64,000 bases of DNA. Origin: Acidaminobacterium chupaoyuni (GTDB taxonomy: Bacteria > Bacillota > Clostridia > Oscillospirales > Butyricicoccaceae). Positions 7,807-16,465 of this stretch are shown here, piece after piece. The stretch lies in assembly GCA_047936785.1 (NCBI GenBank), contig CP176394.1, one strand, 5' to 3'. The translations under genes were made by a program, and so were the position numbers. The first letter of the stretch is position 1; the number at the start of each line of letters is the position of its first letter. Below the pieces are notes generated by a model. The model was not told where the DNA came from. It worked only from the letters and a program-made list of their open reading frames with translations, and did no database searches.

Positions 7807-8781
7807 TTAAGCATGCGTTCCGAGAAACTCTTCCGCTTTGCAGCAGGCCACAAAATGGTTGGGCGAGATCTCGCGCAGGGGCGGGTCTTTTTGCAGGCAC
7901 GCTTCGCAGGCATAAAGGCAGCGTTTGGCGAAGCGGCAGGCATCGGGCAGATTCACGGGCGAGGTGATCTCGCCTTTCAGCAGGATGCGCGGCGGCTTTT
8001 CGATGCCCACCTCGGGGATGGGGATCGCCGAGAGCAGCGCCTGGGTATAGGGGTGGATGGGATGCTCGAAAAGCTCTTCGGCGGGGGCTTTTTCCACCAG
8101 CTGCCCCAGATACATCACGGCGATGTCATCTGAAAAATGGTTCACCACAGAAAGATCGTGGGTGATGAAAATGTAAGTGAGCCCCAGTTCGCGCTGCAGC
8201 TGCTTGAGCAGGTTGAGGATCTGCGCCTGAATGGAAACATCCAGCGCGGAAACGGGTTCATCGCAGACCAGAAACTGGGGGTTCATGGCCAGCGCGCGGG
8301 CGATGCCGATGCGCTGGCGGCGGCCGCCGTCTAATTCATGGGGATAGGAGTTGATGAGGCGGTCGGCCAGCCCCACCGTGGCCATCAGCTGGCGAACGCG
8401 TTTTTGAATCTCGGCTTTATCCGTCATCAGGTGGTTTGTGAGGATGGGTTCGGCAATGCTCTGGTTGACGGTTTTGCGGGGGTCGAGGGAAGAAAAGGGG
8501 TCTTGAAAAATGATCTGCATCTGGGTGCGCATTTTACGCATCTCACGGGCGGAAAGCTTGGTGATCTCTGCGCCGTTGAAGATCACCTCGCCGGAAGTGG
8601 GCTCGATGAGCCGCAAAACGGCGCGGCCCGTGGTGGATTTGCCGCAGCCCGATTCGCCCACGATGCCCAGCGTTTTGCCCCGCTGGATGGTGAAGGAAAC
8701 GCCGTCTACGGCGTGGAGCATCCCCCTGGGGGTCTTGAAATATTTCGTAAGATTTTTGACTTCCAGAATGGTATCAGGCAT
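7807..8781 (-). CDS. oppF: Oligopeptide/dipeptide ABC transporter ATPase (OppF type)
   Basis: One of the two ATPases of a peptide importer, 324 residues. Walker A GESGCGKS is at 42-49, FQDPFSSLDP near 92-101, and Walker B LVCDEPVSALD near 171-181. The C-terminal Cys-rich oligopeptide domain has the C-x6-C-x6-C-type pattern that can hold an Fe-S cluster in this family. The ABC signature reads DGGRRQ (151-156) instead of SGGQRQ. The ribosome site AAAGGGGG lies inside the end of oppD, so the two are coupled. A terminator follows. Confidence 0.93.
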   Translation of the reverse strand: MPDTILEVKNLTKYFKTPRGMLHAVDGVSFTIQRGKTLGIVGESGCGKSTTGRAVLRLIEPTSGEVIFNGAEITKLSAREMRKMRTQMQIIFQDPFSSLDPRKTVNQSIAEPILTNHLMTDKAEIQKRVRQLMATVGLADRLINSYPHELDGGRRQRIGIARALAMNPQFLVCDEPVSALDVSIQAQILNLLKQLQRELGLTYIFITHDLSVVNHFSDDIAVMYLGQLVEKAPAEELFEHPIHPYTQALLSAIPIPEVGIEKPPRILLKGEITSPVNLPDACRFAKRCLYACEACLQKDPPLREISPNHFVACCKAEEFLGTHA

Positions 8782-8783
8782 TC

Positions 8784-9821
8784 TTAATACCCCCTTTTGA
8801 TGTGGAACTGGGGATCGCGATAGGCCAGGCAGGCGGCGCAGTGGGTCTCGCCGAAAGAGATCAGGGCGGGCAGTTCCCGGCGGCAGGCATCCACCGCATA
8901 TTCACAGCGGGGGGCAAAGGCGCAGCCCTGAGGCAGGTTGGTGGGATCGGGCATCAGGCCCGGGATGGGCTTCAAATCGCTTTGGCGCCGCTTGATGTTG
9001 GGCAGCGAATTGAAAAGCCCCTCGGTATAAGGATGTTTGGTGTGGTTGAAAACATCGTCAAGCGTGCCTTGTTCGATGATGCGCCCCGCATACATCACGG
9101 CCACCTCATCGCAGACTTCGGCCACGATGCCCAGATCATGGGTGATCATGATCATCGAAGTGCCCTTGGCATCGCGCAGCTGCTTCATCAGATCAAGCAC
9201 CTGAGCCTGAATGGTCACATCCAGCGCGGTGGTGGGTTCATCGGCGATGAGCAGCTGGGGCGAACAGGCCAGCGCAATGGCAATGACCACGCGCTGCTTC
9301 ATCCCGCCCGAAAACTGGTGGGGATATTCGCCGCCGCGGCTGCGCGAGATGCCCACCAGCTCCAGCATATCCAGCGCCTTTTCATAGGCTTCATGCTTGG
9401 AAACATGCTCGTGGATCTCGATGCTTTCGGCGATCTGTTCGGCCACGGTGAAAACGGGGTTCAGCGAGGTCATGGGGTCTTGAAAGATCATGGAGATATC
9501 TTTGCCGCGCAGCTGTTCCAGCTCGTGAGGGGCCAGTGAAAGCAGGTCTTTGCCGCAAACGGTGATCTTTCCGCTTTTGATGACCCCCGGCGGATGGGGG
9601 ATCAGGCGAAGAAGCGCCAGCGCGGTGGTGGTTTTGCCGGCGCCGGTTTCGCCCACCAGCCCCAGTGTGCTTTTGCGGCGCAGGGTCAGGTTCAGATCAT
9701 TGACGGCCTGAACCGTTTCTTCTTCCAGTTCATAATAAACCGTCAGGTCTTCCACCTTCAAAAGGATATCCTCGGGAGACTGGGCGGTATCGGGAGCTTT
9801 CTGCTGTAATTCGGTGTTCAT
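8784..9821 (-). CDS. oppD: Oligopeptide/dipeptide ABC transporter ATPase (OppD type)
   Basis: Second ATPase of the peptide importer, 345 residues. Walker A GETGAGKT is at 57-64, the signature FSGGMKQR is intact, Walker B LLIADEPTTALD follows, and a C-terminal Cys motif (CAFAPRC...C...C) is typical of OppD. Two in-frame ATGs exist. The one at 9827 directly abuts the GGAGGA ribosome site, while 9821 is 6 nt from it, so 9821 is chosen. oppC ends just upstream. With oppF it forms the heterodimeric motor. Confidence 0.93.
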   Translation of the reverse strand: MNTELQQKAPDTAQSPEDILLKVEDLTVYYELEEETVQAVNDLNLTLRRKSTLGLVGETGAGKTTTALALLRLIPHPPGVIKSGKITVCGKDLLSLAPHELEQLRGKDISMIFQDPMTSLNPVFTVAEQIAESIEIHEHVSKHEAYEKALDMLELVGISRSRGGEYPHQFSGGMKQRVVIAIALACSPQLLIADEPTTALDVTIQAQVLDLMKQLRDAKGTSMIMITHDLGIVAEVCDEVAVMYAGRIIEQGTLDDVFNHTKHPYTEGLFNSLPNIKRRQSDLKPIPGLMPDPTNLPQGCAFAPRCEYAVDACRRELPALISFGETHCAACLAYRDPQFHIKRGY

Positions 9822-9833
9822 TTCCATTCCTCC

Positions 9834-10742
9834 TTAATCTTTCAATCGGGGGTCAAGCGCATCGCGCAGCCCATCGCCAAACAGATTAAGGGAAAGCACG
9901 GTGACCATGATGGCAAGGCCCGGGAACAGCGTCATGTAGGAATAATCACGGATGAAGCGGCGGCCGCCCGAAAGCATGGCGCCCCATTCGGGGTTCGGCG
10001 CGGGAACGCCCAGGCCCAGAAAAGACAGGCTGGAAGCGGAAATGATGGCGGAAGCCACACGCAGGGTGGCCTGAACGATGATGGGAGAAAGACAGTTGGG
10101 CAGGATATGGGAAAAGATGATCTTGGCATTGCCCTGGCCGATGGCGCGGGCCGATTCCACATATTCCTGGTTGCGCACGGTGAGCACCGCGGCGCGGGTG
10201 ATGCGCACGAACTGGGGAATGCTGGTCAAGCCGATGGCGATCATCAGGTTGAACATGCTTTGGCCCAGAGCGGCCACGATGACAATGGCCATGAGCATAT
10301 TGGGCACAGAGCTGAAAATATCGGTGCTGCGCATGATGATCTCTTCCCAGACGCCGCCGAAGAACCCGGCCACCGCGCCCAGAAAAACGCCGCAGACCAA
10401 CGCGATGGAAACCGCCACAAACCCCACGGAAAGAGAATATTTCGTTCCGTAAAGAATGCGGGCGAAAACATCGCGGCCATATTCATCCGTTCCCATCAGG
10501 TGATGCAGGCTGGGGGATTGCAGGCGGTTGGCGGTGTTTTGCCCCACCACCTGGGTTTCATAATCTAAAAACACGCCCGAAAACAGCGCAATGAAAATCA
10601 GCAGCAGCACAACGGAAAGCCCCAGCATGGCGCCTTTGTTTTTGCGCAGGCGGTGCCAGACCTCGCCCCATTGCGAGCGCTCGCGGCGCTGAAGGGTCTC
10701 TTCGCCATCAGGCAGCGGCTTTTTGGGTTTTGTGGTGGTCAT
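9834..10742 (-). CDS. oppC: Oligopeptide/dipeptide ABC transporter permease (OppC type)
   Basis: Inner-membrane permease of 302 residues with six predicted helices. After a basic N-terminal stretch comes the first helix (MLGLSVVLLLIFIALFSGV), then the family motif HLMGTDEYGRDVFARILYGTKYSLSVG. The EAA-type loop VRNQEYVESARAIGQGNAKIIF appears before the last helices. ATG 10742 is preceded by AGGGAGG. The first 35 nt overlap the end of oppB, indicating coupling. Confidence 0.93.
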   Translation of the reverse strand: MTTTKPKKPLPDGEETLQRRERSQWGEVWHRLRKNKGAMLGLSVVLLLIFIALFSGVFLDYETQVVGQNTANRLQSPSLHHLMGTDEYGRDVFARILYGTKYSLSVGFVAVSIALVCGVFLGAVAGFFGGVWEEIIMRSTDIFSSVPNMLMAIVIVAALGQSMFNLMIAIGLTSIPQFVRITRAAVLTVRNQEYVESARAIGQGNAKIIFSHILPNCLSPIIVQATLRVASAIISASSLSFLGLGVPAPNPEWGAMLSGGRRFIRDYSYMTLFPGLAIMVTVLSLNLFGDGLRDALDPRLKD

Positions 10743-11688
10743 GCTGTTTGCCTCCCTTCTTTGTGGCATATTGCGCTTTGATGCGGGGGTCTACCATGGC
10801 ATAAAGCAGATCGACCAGCAGCAGGACAAGGCTGAAGAACATGGTGGTGAGAATGATCGAGCCGGTGACCTGCGGGGTATCGCGGGAATTGAGCGAATCG
10901 ATGATGAGCCGCCCCACGCCGGGCCAGGAAAAAACGGTTTCGGTCAAGACCGCGCCGCCCAAAATGGTGCCCATCTGCGTGCCGATGATGGTGATGATGG
11001 GGATGAGGGCGTTTTTCAGCGCGTGTTTATTGATGACGACCTTTTCGGGCAGCCCTTTCGAGCGCGCCGTGCGCAGGTAATCCTGGCGGATCACATCCAG
11101 CATGGAAGAGCGCGTGGTGCGGGTCAGCGTTGCCATCATGCCTGTACCAACGGTGACGGCGGGAAGAATGATGCTGGCGAACCCATCGGCGCCGCCCGAA
11201 GGCAGCCAGCCCAGTTTCAGCGAGAAGAGGATCATCAGCAGCAGCCCCAGCCAGAAATTCGGCATGGAAAGCCCCAGCAAAGCCAGCACCATGCTCACAT
11301 TGTCTTTCCAGGTTCCGCGGCGGCGGGCCGAATAGATGCCCAGCGGCAGCGAAAGCCCCACGGAAACAAGCAGCGAGGCAAACCCCAGCTTTAATGTATT
11401 GGGCACTTTTTCCATGAAAGTGGCGAACACATCCTGATTGGTCAGATAAGAGACCCCCATGTCGCCATGGAGCATATCGATCATATATTCGCCGTAGCGA
11501 ATGAAAATACTGCGGTTCAGACCCAGTTCTTCGCGCATCTGCGCCTTTTCTTCCAAGGTGGCGTCATCGGGCGCCAGCACATCCACGGCGTCGCCCGGCG
11601 CCAGATCTAAAATGAAATAAACCAAAAACGAAACGCCGATCAGCACGGGGATCATCAGCAGCAGGCGTTTGAGAATATATCGATACAC
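10708..11688 (-). CDS. oppB: Oligopeptide/dipeptide ABC transporter permease (OppB type)
   Basis: Permease partner of OppC, 326 residues. It begins YRYILKRLLLMIPVLIGVSF and has the usual large loop with LGLNRSIFIRYGEY, then QDYLRTARSKGLPEKVV as the EAA-type loop. An in-frame ATG at 11703 starts within the ribosome site itself. GTG at 11688, 6 nt after GGGAGGG, gives the standard N-terminus and is preferred. It overlaps oppC by 35 nt. Confidence 0.92.
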   Translation of the reverse strand: MYRYILKRLLLMIPVLIGVSFLVYFILDLAPGDAVDVLAPDDATLEEKAQMREELGLNRSIFIRYGEYMIDMLHGDMGVSYLTNQDVFATFMEKVPNTLKLGFASLLVSVGLSLPLGIYSARRRGTWKDNVSMVLALLGLSMPNFWLGLLLMILFSLKLGWLPSGGADGFASIILPAVTVGTGMMATLTRTTRSSMLDVIRQDYLRTARSKGLPEKVVINKHALKNALIPIITIIGTQMGTILGGAVLTETVFSWPGVGRLIIDSLNSRDTPQVTGSIILTTMFFSLVLLLVDLLYAMVDPRIKAQYATKKGGKQHDHHKTQKAAA

Positions 11689-11736
11689 AAGGTTCCCTCC
11701 CATTTCATGCCTCCCGCCTCGGCGGGAAGAAAATGA

Positions 11737-11768
11737 TCACCCACGCAGCGCGTTCACCGCGTGGGTGA
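11737..11768 (-). other. Hairpin between oppA and oppB
   Basis: Perfect 10-bp arms at 11737-11746 and 11759-11768 lie in the 98-nt gap after oppA. On the minus strand only a weak T-rich tail (ATTTTCTT) follows, so it is more likely a partial attenuator or message stabiliser than a full stop. It would favour excess binding protein. Confidence 0.55.
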
Positions 11769-11786
11769 CAGGCAAAAAATCAAAAC

Positions 11787-13337
11787 TTATTGCACGACGA
11801 TATAAACATTTGACATATCGTGGTGAGAGGTGGGGTAGTAATCGATGCCGCCGGTGCCTTTTTTCACACCGAAGAAGCCGTTGGCAAAATAAAGGGGAAC
11901 ATAACCCGCCGTGTCATGCAGGATCTGCTGCACTTCGGCGTAATATTCCTTGCGCTTGGCGTCATCCTGTTCCTGAACGGCCAGATCCATCAGCTCATTG
12001 ACTTTCGCATTGTCATAATGAGATTTGTTGACCCCTGTGCCCGGGCAGATGAGGCGGCGGGCGTCATCGCCGAAAATGTTCATGCCGCATCCGTAAAGGG
12101 CCGCTTCGTGTTCGCCGTTGGTGGTGCTTTTGCTCAGGCCGGCGCTGTCGAATTCCACGATCTCCACTTCCACGCCGATCTTTTTCATTTGCGCCTGAAT
12201 GATCTCGGCGCAGGATTTACGCTCGCCGGCGCTGACGGAAAGCTTGAATTTGAAGCCGCCGTTTGCATAACCGGCCTTGGCGAGATATTCTTTGGCTTTT
12301 TCCACATCATAGGTGAAAGCGGTCTTGCCGCCGTTATAGCCATATTCGTTCCAGCCCCACAGCGATTTCACGGGCTGTGCTTCGCCGTTTTTCACCACAT
12401 CGATCAGTTCCTGGGGGTCGACGCCATAAGCCATGGCAAGGCGCAGGTTTTCATCATCAAAGGGCGCTTTTTTGTTGTTCATGGCAAGATAGGTGATGGA
12501 AGAGCCCACATAAGATTGCAGCTCAAGTTTGCTGTTGTCGCGGATACGGTCGAGATCCAGGGTGTCGGGGTCGGCGCAAAGATCGATCTCGCCGGTTTCC
12601 AGCGCGATGACGCGGGCCGAATTATCGGGCATATAGCGCAGGGTGAAGGTTTCGGCTTTGGCCTTTTCGCCCCAGAAATCATCGTTGCGGGTCAGCTTCA
12701 GATAATCGCCCACCACAAAGGAATCGGTCTTCCACGGGCCGGAACCGATTTTATAACCATCGGTGGGGTTTGCTTCCACCGCGGCTTTGGAAAGAATGGA
12801 GGCGGTGGGCAGCGTGAGCAGAAAGGGGAAATCCACATTCGTCTGTTTCAGGGTGATGGAAATATGGGTGTCGTCGGTCACATCCATGGTTTCGATCAGC
12901 TTGCAGAGGGTGGTGGAAGTGTCGGAATCCACGCCGCGCACAAAGGTGAATTTCACATCTTCGGCGGTGAATTTACCGCCATCGTGGAATTTCACATCCT
13001 TACGCAGGGTGAAAACATAGGTCTTGCTGTCTTCCGTTTCCCATTTTTCGGCAAGACAGGGCAAAAGCTTGCCGGTGGCGTTATCAAAATCGATCAGGGT
13101 GTCGAAATTCATTCTGAAATAATAGTTATGCTGGGTGTTGCTGTTGGCCTGAGGGTCTAAGCTGACGATTTTGCCGCCCAAACCGCAGACAATGCTCTTT
13201 TGATAGGTGGCGTTGGCTGGGGGCGTTTTAGAAGAAGAACTGTCGCCGGGAGATTTTTCATTGGTTTGCTTTGCGCAGCCGGAAAACGCGCCCAGAAGCA
13301 TCACAAGCGAAAGCAGCATGGCCAAGAATTTTTTCAT
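11787..13337 (-). CDS. oppA: Oligopeptide/dipeptide-binding lipoprotein (OppA/DppA type)
   Basis: Extracellular SBP family 5 protein of 516 residues. It has an N-terminal signal with a lipobox ending SGC near residue 20 and a Ser-rich linker, then the peptide-binding domain. Typical stretches are DPQANSNTQ near the N-terminus, LAEKWETEDSKTYVFTLRKDVKFHDG, and YMPDNSARVIALETGEID. ATG 13337 is preceded by GGAGGG; the frame is open further, but that part is AT-rich leader. It is first in oppABCDF. A duplicated AT-rich motif lies in its promoter region. Confidence 0.93.
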   Translation of the reverse strand: MKKFLAMLLSLVMLLGAFSGCAKQTNEKSPGDSSSSKTPPANATYQKSIVCGLGGKIVSLDPQANSNTQHNYYFRMNFDTLIDFDNATGKLLPCLAEKWETEDSKTYVFTLRKDVKFHDGGKFTAEDVKFTFVRGVDSDTSTTLCKLIETMDVTDDTHISITLKQTNVDFPFLLTLPTASILSKAAVEANPTDGYKIGSGPWKTDSFVVGDYLKLTRNDDFWGEKAKAETFTLRYMPDNSARVIALETGEIDLCADPDTLDLDRIRDNSKLELQSYVGSSITYLAMNNKKAPFDDENLRLAMAYGVDPQELIDVVKNGEAQPVKSLWGWNEYGYNGGKTAFTYDVEKAKEYLAKAGYANGGFKFKLSVSAGERKSCAEIIQAQMKKIGVEVEIVEFDSAGLSKSTTNGEHEAALYGCGMNIFGDDARRLICPGTGVNKSHYDNAKVNELMDLAVQEQDDAKRKEYYAEVQQILHDTAGYVPLYFANGFFGVKKGTGGIDYYPTSHHDMSNVYIVVQ

Positions 13338-13400
13338 AACGATCCCTCCAGAAAAAATGTTTTTATTCCACATACAGTTGTCTGTGAAACAAGATATATT

Positions 13401-13435
13401 CTATATGTAAACCATATATTATATAAAGTCAAGCA
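13401..13435 (-). promoter_or_regulatory. Probable oppA promoter with duplicated AT-rich motif
   Basis: On the minus strand TTGACT lies at about 13427-13432 with TACATA/TATAGAAT-like -10 sequences downstream. The 11-mer GTAAACCATAT occurs at 13407-13417 and again at 13469-13479, each followed by a similar AT-rich tail and 62 bp apart, about six helical turns. This looks like a pair of operator sites for an unidentified regulator. Confidence 0.5.
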
Positions 13436-13573
13436 AATAATACCGCAAAAAACTATAATAATTTTAAAGTAAACCATATTTAATATATATCGTAAAGAAA
13501 GAAAAAATATTCATAATAACATTGCAATATTTAAGATGGAACAGGCCTGGAGGAAAGCTGAGAGAAAAAAGCC

Positions 13574-13623
13574 GAAAAAAGAGCAGCGCCCCCGAACCGA
13601 AAAAACGGGTCGGGGGCGCTGCT
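13574..13623 (-). terminator. Terminator of the hydrogenase operon
   Basis: Arms 13582-13595 and 13610-13623 pair perfectly over 14 bp with further pairs inside. The minus strand then reads CTTTTTT. It lies about 200 nt past the last hydrogenase gene and also insulates the oppA promoter. Confidence 0.8.
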
Positions 13624-13637
13624 TTGATATAGGGCGG

Positions 13638-13800
13638 GAAAATCGGCGCCGAGCGGGCGCGCAGATATCATAGTGAATCAGCACTGATCGGGCGCGCAGG
13701 CGAGGCCGGGGCTGTCACATGCCAAGCATCCAAACGCGGCAGGCAAAACCGGAAAATCAGCACCGAGCGGGCGCCGGGCTGCGGCGCAAGGGTTTGAAAA
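13638..13800. repeat. Degenerate GC-rich direct repeats between hydrogenase gene and terminator
   Basis: A unit like GAAAATCRGCRCCGAGCGGG occurs at 13638-13664 and 13752-13778. A looser copy is at 13675-13704 and a partial one starts at 13796. No gene is seen in 13624-13825. The copies are too diverged and irregularly spaced for CRISPR. Confidence 0.5.
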
Positions 13801-13825
13801 TCGGGCAGGCACGAACGGCCGCCCT

Positions 13826-15253
13826 TTAGAATTTCAGCACGCTGATGGAATCGGAGATGGTTTTTTCCATGGCTTCGTGGCCGTATTTATCCACATCGGC
13901 TTTGCTTTTGGGGCCGTGGGTGATGCAGCCCGCGCCGCCGATGCAGCCGTTTTCACAGGCCATGCCTTCCACAAAGTTGTTGGGCAGCACATTTTTCGAA
14001 GCGCGCAGCAGCGCCGCTTTGCATTCGGCGATGCCGTTGCAGGCGATGGCGTTGAGGGCGAACTGATCCTGGGTGATGCCGCATTCTTTCAGCGCCTGTT
14101 CCACCGCCACGGAAAGACCGCCGCTGCGGGCAAACACGCGGCCGAAATAAGAAGCGTTATCCAGCGTTTCGCCTTCCAGCGCGGCCAGATCGATCTCGCG
14201 GCTGTCGAACAAAGCCTGAAGCTCTTCAAAAGTCAGAACGCAATCCACCAGTTCGGAAACGGTTTCCAGCCGGCGTTCGGCCTTTTTGGCTGTGCAGGGC
14301 CCGATGAACACCACTTTGCATCCGGGATGCAGCCGCTTGATATATTTGGCGATCTCGCCCATGGGCGAAAGGTTATGGGAGATATGTTTTTCAAGCTCGG
14401 GGAAGCTTTTGCGGATGTAGCTGACAAAGGCGGGGCAGCAGGAGCTGGTGAGGAATTTCTTTTCGGCGAGTTCCTGCGCTTCGCGCCAGGCCACCATATC
14501 CGCGCCCAGAGCCACTTCCACCACATTGAAAAAGCCCAGTTTTTTCAGCCCGGCCACCACCTGCTCCACCGTGCAGTGGTGGAACTGGCTGGAAATGGAG
14601 GGGGCCACGATGGCGAAGACGGGGTGATCGGGGTTGTTTGCGCCGGCCTTGAGCATTTTCACCGTGTCGAGGATATAGGATTTATCGCTGATGGCGCCGA
14701 AGGGGCATTGATAGACGCACGCGCCGCATTGGATGCATTTTTCGTTTTCGATGGTGGCTTTTTTGTTTTCGCCCATATGGATGGCGCCCACCTTGCAGGC
14801 GTTTTCGCAGGGGCGGGAAGATTTGACGATGGCGCTGTAGGGGCACGCCGCCACGCAGCGGCCGCATTCGATGCATTTATCCTGATCGATCTGGGCGTGG
14901 TGGTTGACGATGGTGATGGCGTTTTTGGGGCAGGCGTTCATGCAGCGGTGGGCGATGCAGCCGCGGCAGGAATCGGAAACATGGATGCCCGCCACGGGGC
15001 ATTCATCGCAGGCGATGTTGATGACCTCGATGATATTCTCGTTTTTTTCATCGCCGCCCATGGCCATTTTCAGGCGCTCGCCCATGATGGCGCGCTCTTT
15101 ATAGATGCAGCAGCGCATAGTGGGGGCGGGGCCGGGGATCAGCCGCTCGGGGCTGCTCAGCAGATCTTTTTCCAGCCGGTCTTCCCAGGCCAGGGTGGCC
15201 ACCTCTTTGAGGGCTTTATACTTGAGTTCTTGCACTTGCGTATCGAAAACCAT
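13826..15253 (-). CDS. [FeFe] hydrogenase, group B type
   Basis: Cytoplasmic iron-only hydrogenase of 475 residues. An N-terminal Cys-rich part (C48, C49, C82, C85) is followed by ferredoxin-like clusters at about 96-108, 127-153 and 173-183. The H-cluster motifs are L1 TSSCCPAF (269-276), L2 GPCTAKK (318-324) and L3 MACENGCIGGAGC (431-443). The proton-relay Cys before the ligating Cys (C272), the L2 lysines and the L3 methionine are all kept, so it should be active. The Ala-Phe after the L1 Pro and the GGAGC in L3 mark group B rather than the classic group A. It is the last gene of a four-gene operon with a phosphatase and a sensory hydrogenase. Confidence 0.9.
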   Translation of the reverse strand: MVFDTQVQELKYKALKEVATLAWEDRLEKDLLSSPERLIPGPAPTMRCCIYKERAIMGERLKMAMGGDEKNENIIEVINIACDECPVAGIHVSDSCRGCIAHRCMNACPKNAITIVNHHAQIDQDKCIECGRCVAACPYSAIVKSSRPCENACKVGAIHMGENKKATIENEKCIQCGACVYQCPFGAISDKSYILDTVKMLKAGANNPDHPVFAIVAPSISSQFHHCTVEQVVAGLKKLGFFNVVEVALGADMVAWREAQELAEKKFLTSSCCPAFVSYIRKSFPELEKHISHNLSPMGEIAKYIKRLHPGCKVVFIGPCTAKKAERRLETVSELVDCVLTFEELQALFDSREIDLAALEGETLDNASYFGRVFARSGGLSVAVEQALKECGITQDQFALNAIACNGIAECKAALLRASKNVLPNNFVEGMACENGCIGGAGCITHGPKSKADVDKYGHEAMEKTISDSISVLKF

Positions 15254-15289
15254 AATCTTTGATCCTTTCCAAAGCAGATTGCGCTGCGT

Positions 15290-16465
15290 TTAACAATAGT
15301 CGATATGAACCCGCTTGCCAATGCCCCGCAGCAGCACATCCAGTTTTTCGATGAGGCTCATTTTCAGCGAAAAATCGATATGCAGCGAAGGCAGCTGGTG
15401 GGAAGGGTTCATGGCTTTTCCCACAAAAAAGTTGATATCGGTGGCGTGTTCCAGCAGCGCGCGGGCGATGCGGGTGGCGCCGTCGTTTTTATTATCCCAG
15501 TGAACGGGCATGGAATCGGAAGAAGCATATTGCCCCGTCATTTCAAGAACGCGGCTCATGGTGACGATGCCTTCCGTCACCAGATCGACCCCGCGGATGC
15601 GGCCGATGGGCGGGATATCGGGATCGACATAATCGCCCGCCACTTCCAGATCGCGGTGAAGGTGGCGGCTGACCATCTGGGCGGTGGAACCGCCGCAAAC
15701 GATATGCATGCCTTCTTTCTGAAAGAATGTTTTCAAAAATTCTTCGTCGTCGGCGGGGTCGCGGGGCGGGCCGATGAGCAGGTTCACCACTTTGCGGGTG
15801 CGCATTTTGAAAACCGCCACGGTCACATCATCATCGATATGCTCTAAATAGAGGTCGCGGCAGGCGGTGGCCACCCGGTCGGCAAGGTTCTTGGCCGAAA
15901 GGGAAGGGTCGTAGATCTCTTCAAGATATTCCACCACGCCTTCGCGCTGCCAGCCGTCGGGGATGAGATTGCCCAGCCCGGCGTGGGTCACGCCGTCGGT
16001 CATCAAAACGAAAACATCGCCGCTGCGCAGCTGGAAGCGGCTTTGATAAACCTCTTTTTCGCCGATATTGGAAAGCGAGCGGGGATATTCGATGCTTTTG
16101 CCGCCGCGCAGCAGCACGGCGAAGGGGTTATCGAACTGAGCCAGATAAACATGGCTGTCGGAAGTGACCTGCATCAGCGTGAAGGTGGAATAAGCCAGCT
16201 TGCGCACGCTGCATACAGGCAGCGTTTGGGCGATGGTGGTCACGCTTTCTTCAATGGGCAGGTGGTTGGCCGTCATGGTGGCCAGAATGCGGGCGGTGAG
16301 CGTGGCCAGGATATTGGCTTTTACGCCGCTGCCCATGCCATCGGAAAGCACGAAAGTGGTGGCGGCGCCGCTGTCATCGCTGACGGTGGTGAAAAAATCA
16401 CCGCAGAGGTCTTCGCCATGCTTGTTCATGCTGGCAAAGCCGCTCTCCATACAAAGCGTGTTCAT
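15290..16465 (-). CDS. SpoIIE-family PP2C-type serine phosphatase, hydrogenase-linked
   Basis: A 391-residue phosphatase. The PP2C/SpoIIE metal motifs are visible: GEDLCGD near residues 17-23, LSDGMGSG at 40-47, LMTDGVTHAG and DDDVTVAVF, which supply the aspartates for two Mn/Mg ions. The last 160 residues, from about VVNLLIGPP, form an extra domain of unknown role that starts after the phosphatase core. It has no membrane segment, unlike SpoIIE itself. Its ATG overlaps the stop of the sensory hydrogenase as ATGA, so the two are made together. It likely dephosphorylates a Ser/Thr-phosphorylated regulator in response to the sensor. No STAS or kinase gene is nearby. Confidence 0.87.
   Translation of the reverse strand: MNTLCMESGFASMNKHGEDLCGDFFTTVSDDSGAATTFVLSDGMGSGVKANILATLTARILATMTANHLPIEESVTTIAQTLPVCSVRKLAYSTFTLMQVTSDSHVYLAQFDNPFAVLLRGGKSIEYPRSLSNIGEKEVYQSRFQLRSGDVFVLMTDGVTHAGLGNLIPDGWQREGVVEYLEEIYDPSLSAKNLADRVATACRDLYLEHIDDDVTVAVFKMRTRKVVNLLIGPPRDPADDEEFLKTFFQKEGMHIVCGGSTAQMVSRHLHRDLEVAGDYVDPDIPPIGRIRGVDLVTEGIVTMSRVLEMTGQYASSDSMPVHWDNKNDGATRIARALLEHATDINFFVGKAMNPSHQLPSLHIDFSLKMSLIEKLDVLLRGIGKRVHIDYC

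Noticed and set aside
13638..13800. CRISPR-like array
   Set aside because: Copies are imperfect, spacing is irregular, there are only three to four, and no cas genes are near.
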